From Verrucomicrobiota bacterium (GTDB taxonomy: Bacteria; Verrucomicrobiota; Verrucomicrobiia; Limisphaerales; PALSA-1396), in assembly GCA_016200005.1 (NCBI GenBank), contig JACQFP010000036.1, positions 62,001 through 126,000 of the forward strand: 64,000 nucleotides of DNA. The letters are read 5' to 3'. Below are positions 8,380 through 18,280 of the stretch, in pieces. The notes beneath the pieces are model-generated. The model saw nothing but the letters and a program-made list of their open reading frames with translations. It was not told the DNA's origin and did no database searches. A program made the position numbers and the translations under genes. The first letter of the stretch is position 1, and every line of letters starts with the position of its first letter.

Positions 8380-11300
8380 CTACGGACATGATGGGTATCG
8401 CGGCCCGTCATCCACACAGATGTGACCCGGCTTCTGGTCACGTGGCACACCGACCTGGATTTCGCCGGAGCACGTGCCTTCGGAGTTGGTCGCTGTGAAG
8501 TAGATGTGGTAAACGCGGCCGTTCCCCGTGCCCGCCCGTTCCGCCCGCAGCAGGAGACTGGCGCCGTCGGCGGCAATGATGGCATCGCACGGCGTATCGC
8601 CATCGCCCAAGCCATTCGACGGCTCATCCTGCCGGATTGAAGTGATGCGGATCGTGGTCGGCCGGTCGCCCGTGCCGACGTTGACGAGAGAAACGGGAAT
8701 CATCTTGTGATTGGGCGGCCAAAGTTCAGTGACGCTGGCCCGTGCGCCCGCACAGGTGGGCGGATCGCCGGCATTGTCCACGTGCACGGTGACGGTCTTG
8801 GTGTCGGTGCAGCCGAATTCATCATCCACGGTCAGGGCGAAGACCAGATTGGTACCACCAGCATTGACGAACGGCGCCTGGAAACTCGGGGAGGCGGTGT
8901 TGGGGTTGACCAGGGTAACGGGCGGACCATCGTTCTGTTTCCAGGCGTAGAGCAACGGATCGTTGTCGGGATCACTGCTGGCGCTGCCGTTGAGCGTGTA
9001 ACCGTTGCCCTCCGTCACCAGACCATCCCCACCAGGATTCGCCGTGGGACAATGGTCGAGGTTGTCCACGATGACCGTGACGTCGCTCGAAGTGGAGAGT
9101 TGGCCATCACCGACCGTGAGCCGGAAGGAATAGGATTCCGTCAAAGTGGTGTTCCCGCCACCACTGGTGATGAACGGCGCGTCGAAGCTGGCGTTGGCGG
9201 TGTTCGCCCCGGCCAGAGTGAGCGTTTGCGGACCTGAAATCTGCGTCCATTGATAGGAGACGATCGAATCCGCATCGGGATCAAAACTGGCTGCGCCATT
9301 GAGCGTCACCGCCGGTGAACCTTCGGCGACCGCGGTTGGCGCCGAGACGTGACATTCCGGCGGGTGGTTCGCATTTTTCACGGTGATGTTCACGAAGGCC
9401 TCCGGACTGTTCAACTCCCCGTCATTGGCCACGAGACTAAACGTGAGCACTTCCGAACTCCCGGACGGCAGCAAGGGAGCGCGGAAGGTTGGGTTGCACG
9501 CCGTCGCACTTGAAAGCACCACGGGAGTACCCGCGACCTGCTTCCACAGAAAGGACAAACTTCCGGGAACAACCGGCTTGCCGTCATCCGTGCTGCTGCA
9601 ACCGCTCAATTGGACGCTCGGAGTGGTTGATGTTTCCAGGACCGTTTCATCAGCGCCGGCGTTGGCCACCGGGGGCAGATTCGCCGCCACGACCGTCACG
9701 GTGAAGGTGCACGTATTCGAGAGGCCGTGGATGTCCGTGGCAACACACTTGACGACGTAATTTGAGCCGGGGTCAAGGACGGTGCCGGACGGTGGAGTGC
9801 ACACGACACTTTGCAGATCGCAATTGTCCACGGCGGTCGCTTCGGTGAAGACGACCGGCTCTCCGCGGTTGACGACCACCCGTTGGTCACCGGGGCAGGT
9901 GATCACCGGCTGATCAACGTCGGTCACGATCAAGGCGGTCTGGTGCTGGATGGTGTTGCCCCGGCCATCATCGGCGACGGACGTGACCACGCTCCTGCCT
10001 GCCGGGAATTGGCCCGTGAGTTGATCCCCGGCCGCCAGGCTCAGCGGAATGTTGGCTCCGGTTTCATCGAGCGCCGTGACCGTCACGCTCAAGGTGCTGG
10101 GGTCGCAGTTGTCCGTGGCCTTGGGGTTGGCGAAGGTGACAGTCGCGTAGCAATCGCCGGGATCATTGTTCCGTTGAATGGGGTGATCCAGATCAAACGG
10201 GGACAACACGGAACTGGAGAGCGGGATAAACGTCGGCGGTTCGTTGTCAAGGACTGTTATCGTGAAGATGCAGGAAGCGGTATTTCCCGAAGAGTCGGAG
10301 GCAGTGACCGTCACGTTATTTGTTCCAATCGGAAATGCCGAGCCTGAAGGGGGACTGGAACTGACATTGACCCCGGAACAATTGTCGGCCGCAGCCGCGT
10401 TGTAAGTGACCACGGCCGAGCACTGGCCGGGATCGGTGTTGGCGAAAATGTCTGCCGGGCAGGTGATGGTGGGCGGCTGCCGATCCAACACGGTGACATT
10501 CTGTGCCCCGGTGGCCGAGTTGCCGGAGGTGTCGGTCACACTCCACGCCACGACGGTGGTGCCCTTGGGGAAGATGGCCGGCGCATTGTTGCCGACATTG
10601 GCGACGCTGCAGTTGTCCGCCACGGCGGGCGTGCCCAAGGCGACGTTGCGAGCCGAGCACTGGCCGGGATCGGTGTTGACCGTGATGTTCGGCGGGCAAG
10701 TGATCGTCGGTCTTTCCGTGTCGTTGACGGTGATAGTGAAAGCGCACGTGCTGCTGTTGCCTGAAGAATCAGTAGCGGTGCAGGTCACGAGGTTTATTCC
10801 CTTCGGGAAAGCCGAACCGCGAGGTGGACTGCTGACCACAGTGACTCCCGGACAGTTGTCGCGGGCGATTGCCGGCGGGAAGACCACGATTACGGAGCAT
10901 TGGCCGGGATCGGTGCTCACGATCATATTTGTTGGGCAGGAGGAAATCGTCGGCTTTTCGGTGTCAAGGACTGTGATCGTGAACGAGCAGGCGTTGGTGT
11001 TGCCGCTGGCGTCCGTGGCGGTGCAGAGGACAGGGTTCGTTCCTTTCGAGAAAGTGGCGCCGCTGGCCGGATTACACGCGAGCGTCACGCCCGGGCAGTT
11101 GTCCTGGGCCACCGGCGGCAAATAATTCACCACTGCCGAGCACTGTCCCGGAGCGGTGCTGACGAGCATGTTCGTCGGGCATGAGGTCAGCGTGGGCTTT
11201 TCAGCGTCGACGACTGTCACGGTGAAGGAGCACGAAGCACTGTTGCCCGAAGCATCCGTTGCGGTGCAGTTGACCAGAGTCGTTCCTTTTTGGAAAACTG

Positions 11301-14300
11301 AGCCGCTGGGCGGAGTGCTGACCACGGTCACTCCCGGGCAATGATCGCTGGCCGCAGGCAGCGGATAATTCACTACCGCAGAACACTGTCCGGGATCGGT
11401 GCTGACAACAAGGTTTGCCGGGCAGGTGATCGCCGGCCTCTCGGTATCATTCACCGTGACGGTGAAGGAGGTGGCCACAGCACTGCCGGACAGGTTGATC
11501 CGGCGGATGCGATTATTACCAGCGTCCGTGTAATAAAGATGACCCAGTCGGTCCAACGTCAGGCCCCGGCCATAGTTGAGCATTGCGCTGGTGGCCAAGC
11601 CGCTGTCGCCGCTGAAGCCGTTGTCAGTCCCCGCCATTCTGGTGACTCGCCCGGTCTGACCATCAACGCGGAGGATTTTGCTGCCGCTGGCAAAGAAAAA
11701 GTTGTCGTTGGCGTCCAGAGCGATCCCCGGGTCCACCGAACCCAGGTTAAGATTGGTGGCCAGCGTTACGTTTGGCAAGATTTCCGACGTGGAAGTGGTA
11801 CCGCCCCCGGCCACCAGGATTATGATACCCGTGAGCGTGTCCACCTTGCGCACGCGATCAGCGTCTGTGATGTAAATGTTGTTGTGGCTGTCGAGGGCGA
11901 TGCTCGAGGGGACTTTGAAACTGGCATTGGTCGCCGGGCCGCCATCGCCGGCGGATCCAAACGTGCCATTACCCGCTACAGTCGTCATGATTTGAGTAAC
12001 GGCGTCCACTCGACGAATCCGGTAATTGCCCTGGTCATTGATGAAAAGATTCCCCGCGCCATCCATGGCAAGCCCCGAAGGCCCGGAAAGCCTGCCACCG
12101 TTAAAGCCGGGGGCTGTAGCCAGCACGCCATCACTGCCAAAGCCAGAAAGGCCATTCCCGGCCACCGTCGTAATGAGACCAGTGACAGCGTTCACATTGC
12201 GAATGCGGCTGTTTCCGGAGTCGGCAATAAGAAGATTGCCGGACTGGTCGAAGGCGACGGCTTTTGGCCGTAAGCTGGTCTGGGTAGCCGGCAGTCCATC
12301 GCCGTTAAAGCCAGATTGGCCGTTGCCGGCGACGGTTGAGATAATGCCTGTGGCGGCATCCACCTTCCGCACGCGAAGATTGCCCTCGTCCGCAAGGTAA
12401 AGATTGCCCGCCGCGTCGGTGGCCAAGCCGCCGGGAAAGTTCACAACAGATATCTGCGCCGCGCTGGCCAGCGCGCCGTCCCCGCTAAAACCTGCTGTGC
12501 CGGTGCCCACAACCGTCGAGATGATGCCGGTGGCGTAATTGCCGGTGGTGGGTGGAGTGCAATCGACCGTAATGGTTCCTTTCGCAAAGGAAGAGCCGGA
12601 GGGTGGAGTGCAGGCATAGCCGAAGTAATTGATGCCGTAATTCACCACGGCTGAGCACAGTCCCGGCGCGGTGCTGCTTGCCAGATTTGCCGGGGTGGCT
12701 GGAAAGAGCGGTTGCAAGCCGACCACCTTCACGAGGAAAGAAGTTGTGACGGTGTTGCCGGAGCTGTCAGTGGCAGTGCAGGTAACAGTGTTGGTTCCAC
12801 TGGAAAAAGACGAACCGGAAGGCGGCACGCAGCTCACGACAACGCCCGGACAATTATCGCTCGCGATGGGCGTTGGGAAAGTCACGGGCACGGAAGTTGT
12901 CCCCGGCGGCAGGGATACCGTGATATCGTTTGGGAGAGTACTCTTGCCATTGAGATAAATGGTCGCTCCGGAGTTGGCTTCGCTGGCCACGTCCAAACGT
13001 CCATCATGGTTGAAGTCAGCCACTGCCAGGGAGTAAAACGCGCTGCCAGGCGAATTCGCCAGGAAGCTGAAACCACCCTGACCATTGCCAAGCAGAATGG
13101 AAACCCCGCTGTTATTCTCCGCCACAGCCAGGTCGAGATGCCCGTCGTTATTGAAGTCACCGACAGCAACGGCAGTGGGTCGGTTGAAGTCAATGTAGTT
13201 CAGCTCAGGTCCGAAGCTCCCGTCGCCGTGGCCAATGCTGACATTGATCGAACCGGCCGGTATGGCGGGTTGTCCGAAGTCGCCGACGTAACCTTGGACG
13301 GTGACAACATCCAGCCTGCCATCTTCGTTAAAGTCACCCACGGCCATTGACATCCCGCTGGCGTTGCCGAACGTCACCGGGGAAGACATCGCCGCGCTGA
13401 AATTCCCAGCGCCATTCCCCAGCCAGACATTGATTCCGCAAGTCGTCGAACCGCCGCCCAACGCCAAACCCGCGCTGTTCGGAATCGCCAGGTCCAGCTT
13501 GCCATCCGCGTTGAAGTCCCCAACGGTCAACTCTTCCATCGCGACGCTGTCAGCGAGGCTGATGGTGGGATTGCCAGTAGGAGGAGGACACCAGAACAGA
13601 TTCGTCGCCACCGCAAAACCGCCATGCGCGTCGCCGAGCAGCACGGTTACACGCTGCTTCGGTGCTTTTGTCTCATCCCAGTTCGCCACGGCCAGGTCCA
13701 TTTTGCCATCACCATTGAAGTCGCCGGCCACCACCTTGTAACAGAACCCCAGATGGATGTTGACGGGCTGGCCAAAGCCGCCCGCGCCGTCGCCGAACAA
13801 CAAGCTGACGTTGCCTCTCACTGGAAAAGTGCTGTCGTCCCCGTTGGCCACGGCCATGTCCATTTTGCCGTCTCCGTTGAAATCCCCGACCGCAACCGAG
13901 TGGCAGGAAAAGGGAACGGAGAACACCCGCCCAGGAGCAAAATTGCCAGCGCCATCTCCCAACATCACGGCAACATCATTAGTCCCCCGTTCGGCGAAAT
14001 AACCAACGGAGACGGCTACGACATCCACATTGCCGTCGCCGTTAAAGTCGCCGGTGGTCACAAATTCAGAATTGATGAACGGGTTACCGCCGATGGTCTT
14101 GGTTTGAAAGGCGCCAGTCAAAGTGAAACTCGGCGACTCGGGGTCGCTGACGGTTACGCTGAAGGAGCAAATGGCGCTATTGCCCGAGGGGTCGGTGGCG
14201 GTGCAGTTGACAATCGTCGTGCCTTTCGGGAAAGCCGAACCGGCGGGCGGGGAGCAGGTGACATTGGCATTCCCGGAGTTGTCGGTCGCAGTGACGCTGT

Positions 14301-17300
14301 AGTTCACGACCGCGGCGCACTGGCCGGGGTCGGTGCGCGTGACAATATCAGCGGGACAGGTAATTACCGGCAGCGTGCGATCCACGGCGACGGCAAAGGG
14401 CGTTCCGGTCAACTCGCTGACTCTGGGCGTGCTGGTGTTGTCAAAGACGACCGAGAAACGGCCACCGAAAGTGACGCCGCTCAGAGAAAGGTCCATAGTG
14501 TCTTTTAGCGGAGCCGCGCCACCGCTGCCAAAGACGCGCTGCCAACTGTTATCGCTGGCCAGGTAGAGCAGTACCAGATTCACCTCGGCGGCGCCGGTAA
14601 TTGAGGCGGCATAGTAAAAATCCGCAGTCAAGACGCTGTCAGCGCCCGCCCCGGTGACCTTGATATCCACGAAACCGCCGCCGGCGTCAAAGACGGTGCC
14701 CGCGCCGGGGTTGCCGGAATAATTTGCGGCGGTGACGGTCACGGGCTGGCTGCCGGATGAATTCGCAAGCTGGGCCGAGACGCCCGCCTGGTTCGCCGCC
14801 GCCGGCACGGTCGAGGCGGCGGCAATCGCGCCTGCGATGGCAAGCTGCGTTTCGGCAACGGTCACATTGTCGCCGACGAAAGTGAAAGGCTGCGGATTGG
14901 AAGGGAGGCCGTTGGCATTGACCACCGTAACGATGGCCACACCGATGTTCTCGTTGTTCAGCGCAATATCGCTCGCGGGGATCACAGCCGTTAACTGGGT
15001 CTGGCTGACGAAAGTGGTCGGCCGGGGAACGCCGTTCCAAAGCACCGTGGGGCTGGAAATGAAGTTCGTGCCGTTCACCGTCAGGGTGAAGTCGGGTCCG
15101 CCGGCGAAAATCAAAGCGGGTTCGAGTGAAGCAATCAGCGGCACGGCCTGCACCGTTACGGTGAAGGTACAGCTCGCGGTGTTCCCCATCGCGGCGCCGG
15201 CAAAGCTGGCGCGGCGAATACGGAAGTTGAACGTGTCTGAAAAGTAGAGGTTCCCAGCGGTGTCCAACGCCAGCCCGCCGGTGGTATTGATTTGCACCTG
15301 GTCGGCAGGAGCGCCATCGCCATTGAAGCCAATGCCGCCATTGTAAGACCCGACCACCGGCGTCACGATGCCGGAAACGGCGTCCACCCGGAAAATTTGC
15401 GAGTCATGGACAAAGAAGAAATTTCCGGCTGCATCTACAGCGAGATTTCCGTGTGGTGAAATAATGAACAGATTTGTCGCTCGAATGCCACCCGTTTGGT
15501 CGCACTCATTAAATCCATAACCTTTACCCGCGACCGTCGTGATGATGCCGGATTGAGCATCCACGCGGCGGATGCGGAAGTTGCCCGAGTCATTGATGAA
15601 GATATTGCCGGCGGGATCAACCGCAAGGCCCTCGGGGTCGAGCAAGCTGGCGTTCGTGGCCGCGCCACCATCTCCACTAAAGCCCCTGATGCCATTGCCC
15701 GCTACCGTCGAAATGATTCCTGTCTGGGCATTGATCTTGCGGACCACGCCGTTGAATACATCAACGAGCAATAGGCTGTCGGTACCATCCAGCGCCAAAC
15801 CCATCACTTGGCCAATGCTGGCATTGATAGCCAGCCCGCCGTCGCCGTTGTAGTTCAGGCTGCCGTTTCCCGCGAACACGCTGATCGTTCCGGCGGCCAC
15901 GTCCACGCGCAGAATTCGTCCACGGATGGAAATGAACAGGTTTCCCGAATTGTCCACTGCGACCGCCGCGGGAAAAGGAACTCCGGCGCTCGTCGCTGCG
16001 CCGCCCAGTCCGCTCAAACTGGCACCGCCATTGCCCGCCACGGTGGTGATCACGCCGGAAGCCGCATCCACTCGCCGCACCCGGTTATTCTCCGAGTCCG
16101 CGATGAAAACGTTTCCCGCAACGTCCACCGCAACCGGATTATATGCCAAACTGAAGCTGGCGTTGGTGGCGAGTCCGCCGTCTCCGCCATAGGCGCGCAG
16201 GCCGTTGCCGGCAATCGTCGTGACTATGCCGCCTGCGGTGTCCACTGCGGTGGCGGTGACGGTTGTGGTTCCAACGGGGAACACTGAACCGGGCGGCGGT
16301 GTGCAGGTGACAATCACATTGGAGCCATTATCCGTGGCAGTGGGCAGCGGGTACTGGACGACGGCCGAAGGTTGGCCGGGGGCCGCCGCGACCGCCACAT
16401 CGGACGGACAAATAATGCTGGGCGGTTCCGTGTCTCTGACGATCACCTTGAACGAGCAACTCGAACTGTAAGGGACAGGGAGGTCCACCCGGCGAATGCG
16501 GTGGTTCGATTGATCCGCAATGAAAAGATTGCCGCTGCTGTTCAACGCGACCCCGTACGCACCGTTGAACAAGGCACTGCTGGCCGGGCCGCCATCGCCG
16601 CGGAAGCCAAACCCTGCATCGCTGATTGCGCCCGCCACCGTGCTGATGATCCCGGTGGCCGCCTCGACGCGGCGGATAAGGTGATTTCCGCTGTCTGCGG
16701 AGAACAGGTTGCCGGCGGCATCCATCGCCAGGCCGTTCGGAAAAGAAAGGCTGGCATTGATGGCCGGCCCACCATCGCCGCCATAGGTGTCTATCCCGTT
16801 GCCAGCGACTGTCGTGATGATGCCTGTTGTGCCATCCACCCGGCGAATCCGGTTGTTCCGCGAGTCACAAAAGAAGAGGTTTCCGGCGCTGTCCAGCATC
16901 AGGTCGGCAGCCACGTTCAACGTGGCGCTCGTAGCCGGGCCACCGTCCCCACCGAAACCGCCCCACCCGTTAACACCGGCTATTGTGCTGATGATTCCCG
17001 TGGCCGCATCAACACGGCGGATGAGGCTGAAGCCATAGCCGCAACTGAAGAAAAGATTGTCGTTGCTGTCCAGAGCAACTCCAACCGGCGGATAAATCCG
17101 TGCGCTCGTGGCCGGCCCGCCATCGCCGCTAAAGCCAGCGCTGCCTCCCATGCCTGCGAAGGTAGTGATGGTCCCACTTGCTGCCTCCACCTTGCGAATG
17201 CAAGAGTTCTGCTGGTCGGCGATGTAAACGTTGCCGTGGCTGTCCACGGCCACACTGTAAGGGTGGTAGAGTTGGGCGCTCGTGGCTGGCCCGCCGTCCC

Positions 17301-17823
17301 CGCTGAAACCTGCGGTTCCATTCCCGGCCACGGTGGAGAGGGTGCCGCTGGCCGCCTCCCATCGCCGGATGCGATTATTACTGAGATCAGCGATGAAAAC
17401 ATTGCCGGCGCTGTCCGTGGCCAGTCCGCGAGGGTAATTGAAACTGGCGCTGGCCGCCGGGCCGCCATCTCCGCCGAATCCCGCCGTCCCGTTACCCGCA
17501 ATGGTCGTGATAATGCCCGGGGAGGTCTTGGTAGCCACGCAAGTAACGGTGTTGGCGCCTTTGGCGAAAATATAGGGTGCCACGCTGGGTGAGAATGTTT
17601 CACTGGCCCACCTGCAATCCGGCAAGGTGGCATTGGGCGTGGCGCAATTGATGGCAACCCCGGTGTCGCTAGAGGACACCAACGAAACGTAGTTGAAGTA
17701 GGCGTACGGCTGGCCTGGCTCCGTCGGCACCACGATGTCGCCGGGGCAATTAATTGTGGGCAGCAGATCGGCCGCCGTGGTCACCTGCAGAACAGACATG
17801 AGAAGCAAGATTGGTATTTTCAT
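8380..17823 (-). CDS. Giant secreted NHL/HYR/FG-GAP/Ig-like repeat protein
   Basis: A 3,147-residue protein. The frame opens at 17853, but ATG 17823 gives a proper Sec signal (MKIPILLLMSVLQVTTAADL). Order of parts by approximate residue: HYR-like 20-95; NHL repeats 95-450 (IITTIAGNGTAGFGGDGG type); HYR; NHL 525-880; an IPT/TIG-like domain 880-985; HYR; seven FG-GAP/VCBS-like repeats 1235-1625 with GDFNGDGKMD calcium loops; HYR; NHL 1760-2110; an array of HYR domains 2120-2700 marked by STDPGQCSAVVNY and GNSASCSFTVTV; four Ig/PKD-like domains 2700-3020; and a terminal WPPNHKM domain. Such proteins are extracellular adhesins or matrix components in related families. No C-terminal sorting signal or anchor is seen. 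Neighbours are a MauG-like protein, a small secreted protein and an ECF sigma factor. Confidence 0.9.
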   Translation of the reverse strand: MKIPILLLMSVLQVTTAADLLPTINCPGDIVVPTEPGQPYAYFNYVSLVSSSDTGVAINCATPNATLPDCRWASETFSPSVAPYIFAKGANTVTCVATKTSPGIITTIAGNGTAGFGGDGGPAASASFNYPRGLATDSAGNVFIADLSNNRIRRWEAASGTLSTVAGNGTAGFSGDGGPATSAQLYHPYSVAVDSHGNVYIADQQNSCIRKVEAASGTITTFAGMGGSAGFSGDGGPATSARIYPPVGVALDSNDNLFFSCGYGFSLIRRVDAATGIISTIAGVNGWGGFGGDGGPATSATLNVAADLMLDSAGNLFFCDSRNNRIRRVDGTTGIITTVAGNGIDTYGGDGGPAINASLSFPNGLAMDAAGNLFSADSGNHLIRRVEAATGIISTVAGAISDAGFGFRGDGGPASSALFNGAYGVALNSSGNLFIADQSNHRIRRVDLPVPYSSSCSFKVIVRDTEPPSIICPSDVAVAAAPGQPSAVVQYPLPTATDNGSNVIVTCTPPPGSVFPVGTTTVTATAVDTAGGIVTTIAGNGLRAYGGDGGLATNASFSLAYNPVAVDVAGNVFIADSENNRVRRVDAASGVITTVAGNGGASLSGLGGAATSAGVPFPAAVAVDNSGNLFISIRGRILRVDVAAGTISVFAGNGSLNYNGDGGLAINASIGQVMGLALDGTDSLLLVDVFNGVVRKINAQTGIISTVAGNGIRGFSGDGGAATNASLLDPEGLAVDPAGNIFINDSGNFRIRRVDAQSGIITTVAGKGYGFNECDQTGGIRATNLFIISPHGNLAVDAAGNFFFVHDSQIFRVDAVSGIVTPVVGSYNGGIGFNGDGAPADQVQINTTGGLALDTAGNLYFSDTFNFRIRRASFAGAAMGNTASCTFTVTVQAVPLIASLEPALIFAGGPDFTLTVNGTNFISSPTVLWNGVPRPTTFVSQTQLTAVIPASDIALNNENIGVAIVTVVNANGLPSNPQPFTFVGDNVTVAETQLAIAGAIAAASTVPAAANQAGVSAQLANSSGSQPVTVTAANYSGNPGAGTVFDAGGGFVDIKVTGAGADSVLTADFYYAASITGAAEVNLVLLYLASDNSWQRVFGSGGAAPLKDTMDLSLSGVTFGGRFSVVFDNTSTPRVSELTGTPFAVAVDRTLPVITCPADIVTRTDPGQCAAVVNYSVTATDNSGNANVTCSPPAGSAFPKGTTIVNCTATDPSGNSAICSFSVTVSDPESPSFTLTGAFQTKTIGGNPFINSEFVTTGDFNGDGNVDVVAVSVGYFAERGTNDVAVMLGDGAGNFAPGRVFSVPFSCHSVAVGDFNGDGKMDMAVANGDDSTFPVRGNVSLLFGDGAGGFGQPVNIHLGFCYKVVAGDFNGDGKMDLAVANWDETKAPKQRVTVLLGDAHGGFAVATNLFWCPPPTGNPTISLADSVAMEELTVGDFNADGKLDLAIPNSAGLALGGGSTTCGINVWLGNGAGNFSAAMSSPVTFGNASGMSMAVGDFNEDGRLDVVTVQGYVGDFGQPAIPAGSINVSIGHGDGSFGPELNYIDFNRPTAVAVGDFNNDGHLDLAVAENNSGVSILLGNGQGGFSFLANSPGSAFYSLAVADFNHDGRLDVASEANSGATIYLNGKSTLPNDITVSLPPGTTSVPVTFPTPIASDNCPGVVVSCVPPSGSSFSSGTNTVTCTATDSSGNTVTTSFLVKVVGLQPLFPATPANLASSTAPGLCSAVVNYGINYFGYACTPPSGSSFAKGTITVDCTPPTTGNYATGIISTVVGTGTAGFSGDGALASAAQISVVNFPGGLATDAAGNLYLADEGNLRVRKVDAATGIISTVAGNGQSGFNGDGLPATQTSLRPKAVAFDQSGNLLIADSGNSRIRNVNAVTGLITTVAGNGLSGFGSDGVLATAPGFNGGRLSGPSGLAMDGAGNLFINDQGNYRIRRVDAVTQIMTTVAGNGTFGSAGDGGPATNASFKVPSSIALDSHNNIYITDADRVRKVDTLTGIIILVAGGGTTSTSEILPNVTLATNLNLGSVDPGIALDANDNFFFASGSKILRVDGQTGRVTRMAGTDNGFSGDSGLATSAMLNYGRGLTLDRLGHLYYTDAGNNRIRRINLSGSAVATSFTVTVNDTERPAITCPANLVVSTDPGQCSAVVNYPLPAASDHCPGVTVVSTPPSGSVFQKGTTLVNCTATDASGNSASCSFTVTVVDAEKPTLTSCPTNMLVSTAPGQCSAVVNYLPPVAQDNCPGVTLACNPASGATFSKGTNPVLCTATDASGNTNACSFTITVLDTEKPTISSCPTNMIVSTDPGQCSVIVVFPPAIARDNCPGVTVVSSPPRGSAFPKGINLVTCTATDSSGNSSTCAFTITVNDTERPTITCPPNITVNTDPGQCSARNVALGTPAVADNCSVANVGNNAPAIFPKGTTVVAWSVTDTSGNSATGAQNVTVLDRQPPTITCPADIFANTDPGQCSAVVTYNAAAADNCSGVNVSSSPPSGSAFPIGTNNVTVTASDSSGNTASCIFTITVLDNEPPTFIPLSSSVLSPFDLDHPIQRNNDPGDCYATVTFANPKATDNCDPSTLSVTVTALDETGANIPLSLAAGDQLTGQFPAGRSVVTSVADDGRGNTIQHQTALIVTDVDQPVITCPGDQRVVVNRGEPVVFTEATAVDNCDLQSVVCTPPSGTVLDPGSNYVVKCVATDIHGLSNTCTFTVTVVAANLPPVANAGADETVLETSTTPSVQLSGCSSTDDGKPVVPGSLSFLWKQVAGTPVVLSSATACNPTFRAPLLPSGSSEVLTFSLVANDGELNSPEAFVNITVKNANHPPECHVSAPTAVAEGSPAVTLNGAASFDPDADSIVSYQWTQISGPQTLTLAGANTANASFDAPFITSGGGNTTLTESYSFRLTVGDGQLSTSSDVTVIVDNLDHCPTANPGGDGLVTEGNGYTLNGSASSDPDNDPLLYAWKQNDGPPVTLVNPNTASPSFQAPFVNAGGTNLVFALTVDDEFGCTDTKTVTVHVDNAGDPPTCAGARASVTELWPPNHKMIPVSLVNVGTGDRPTTIRITSIRQDEPSNGLGDGDTPCDAIIAADGASLLLRAERAGTGNGRVYHIYFTATNSEGTCSGEIQVGVPRDQKPGHICVDDGPRYPSCP

Positions 17824-17894
17824 CTTTTTATTTCTTTCTGTTTCACGTGGCATACACCTGAACTTTGGTTCGTGTCGCTCTCATGGCTTGCTGG

Positions 17895-18135
17895 CGCTTA
17901 AACGACGCGGTTGCAGAAACCTTACAGGAAAGATTCCGACGGCCAGATTCATGCCTGTGTACGAAATCGCCCGATCCGGGGCAAAGGCGTCGCTGAATTG
18001 ACACTGCTTTCATGATCCTTCCGTTTGGGCTTCCACAGATGAACCGGGCCGAGGAAGGCGGGTCTTTCAGAAAAGTGAAATTATTTGAGAAAGCAGAAGC
18101 CGGAGGTAGAAGATCTTGGATCAGAGGTCGGCAGC
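17895..18135. repeat. Direct repeat copy A, upstream of the giant gene
   Basis: About 240 bases that align through most of their length with 20643-20876 in the same orientation. Shared blocks include CTTAAACGA, GCTGAATTGAC, TTCATGATC, GATGAACCGGG, GGTCTTTCAGAAAAGTG and GAAGCCGGAGGT. By eye the identity is about 70-75%. Its near edge is 72 bases upstream of the giant gene's start codon. It is a candidate shared control region. Confidence 0.75.
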
Positions 18136-18204
18136 CGCTTGGTGGTGTTCACCATTCTTTTGAAAACTCTTCTGGCCTTTGAGTTTGTTTAATTTCTTCC
18201 GCAT

Positions 18205-18240
18205 TTGGTGACGGGTGCGCTATTCCGCGCACCTCACCAA
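18205..18240. repeat. Strong inverted repeat downstream of the MauG-like gene
   Basis: TTGGTGACGGGTGCGC pairs with GCGCACCTCACCAA across a five- to six-base loop. It lies 40 bases past the stop of the MauG-like gene. On the minus strand no T-run follows, so it fits an RNA 3' end stabiliser or an interspersed palindrome better than a classic terminator. Confidence 0.5.
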
Positions 18241-18280
18241 GCAAAGCTCTCAAGCGGTCAAGCAATCGCGAGCGTCATGA

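Larger units (their letters stand above)
17824..18280. other. Intergenic region upstream of the giant gene
   Basis: 457 bases with no ORF of note. It holds repeat copy A (17895-18135), which recurs upstream of the small secreted-protein gene, and a strong hairpin at 18205-18240 just after the end of the MauG-like gene. The promoter of the giant gene must lie here if the gene is not co-transcribed with the MauG-like gene. Confidence 0.7.

Noticed and set aside
16372-17592. Long plus-strand frame of 406 codons, and many more opposite the giant gene
   Set aside because: Shadows of the repetitive, GC-rich minus-strand gene; the translations are low-complexity Arg/Gly/Ala-rich and show no domain.
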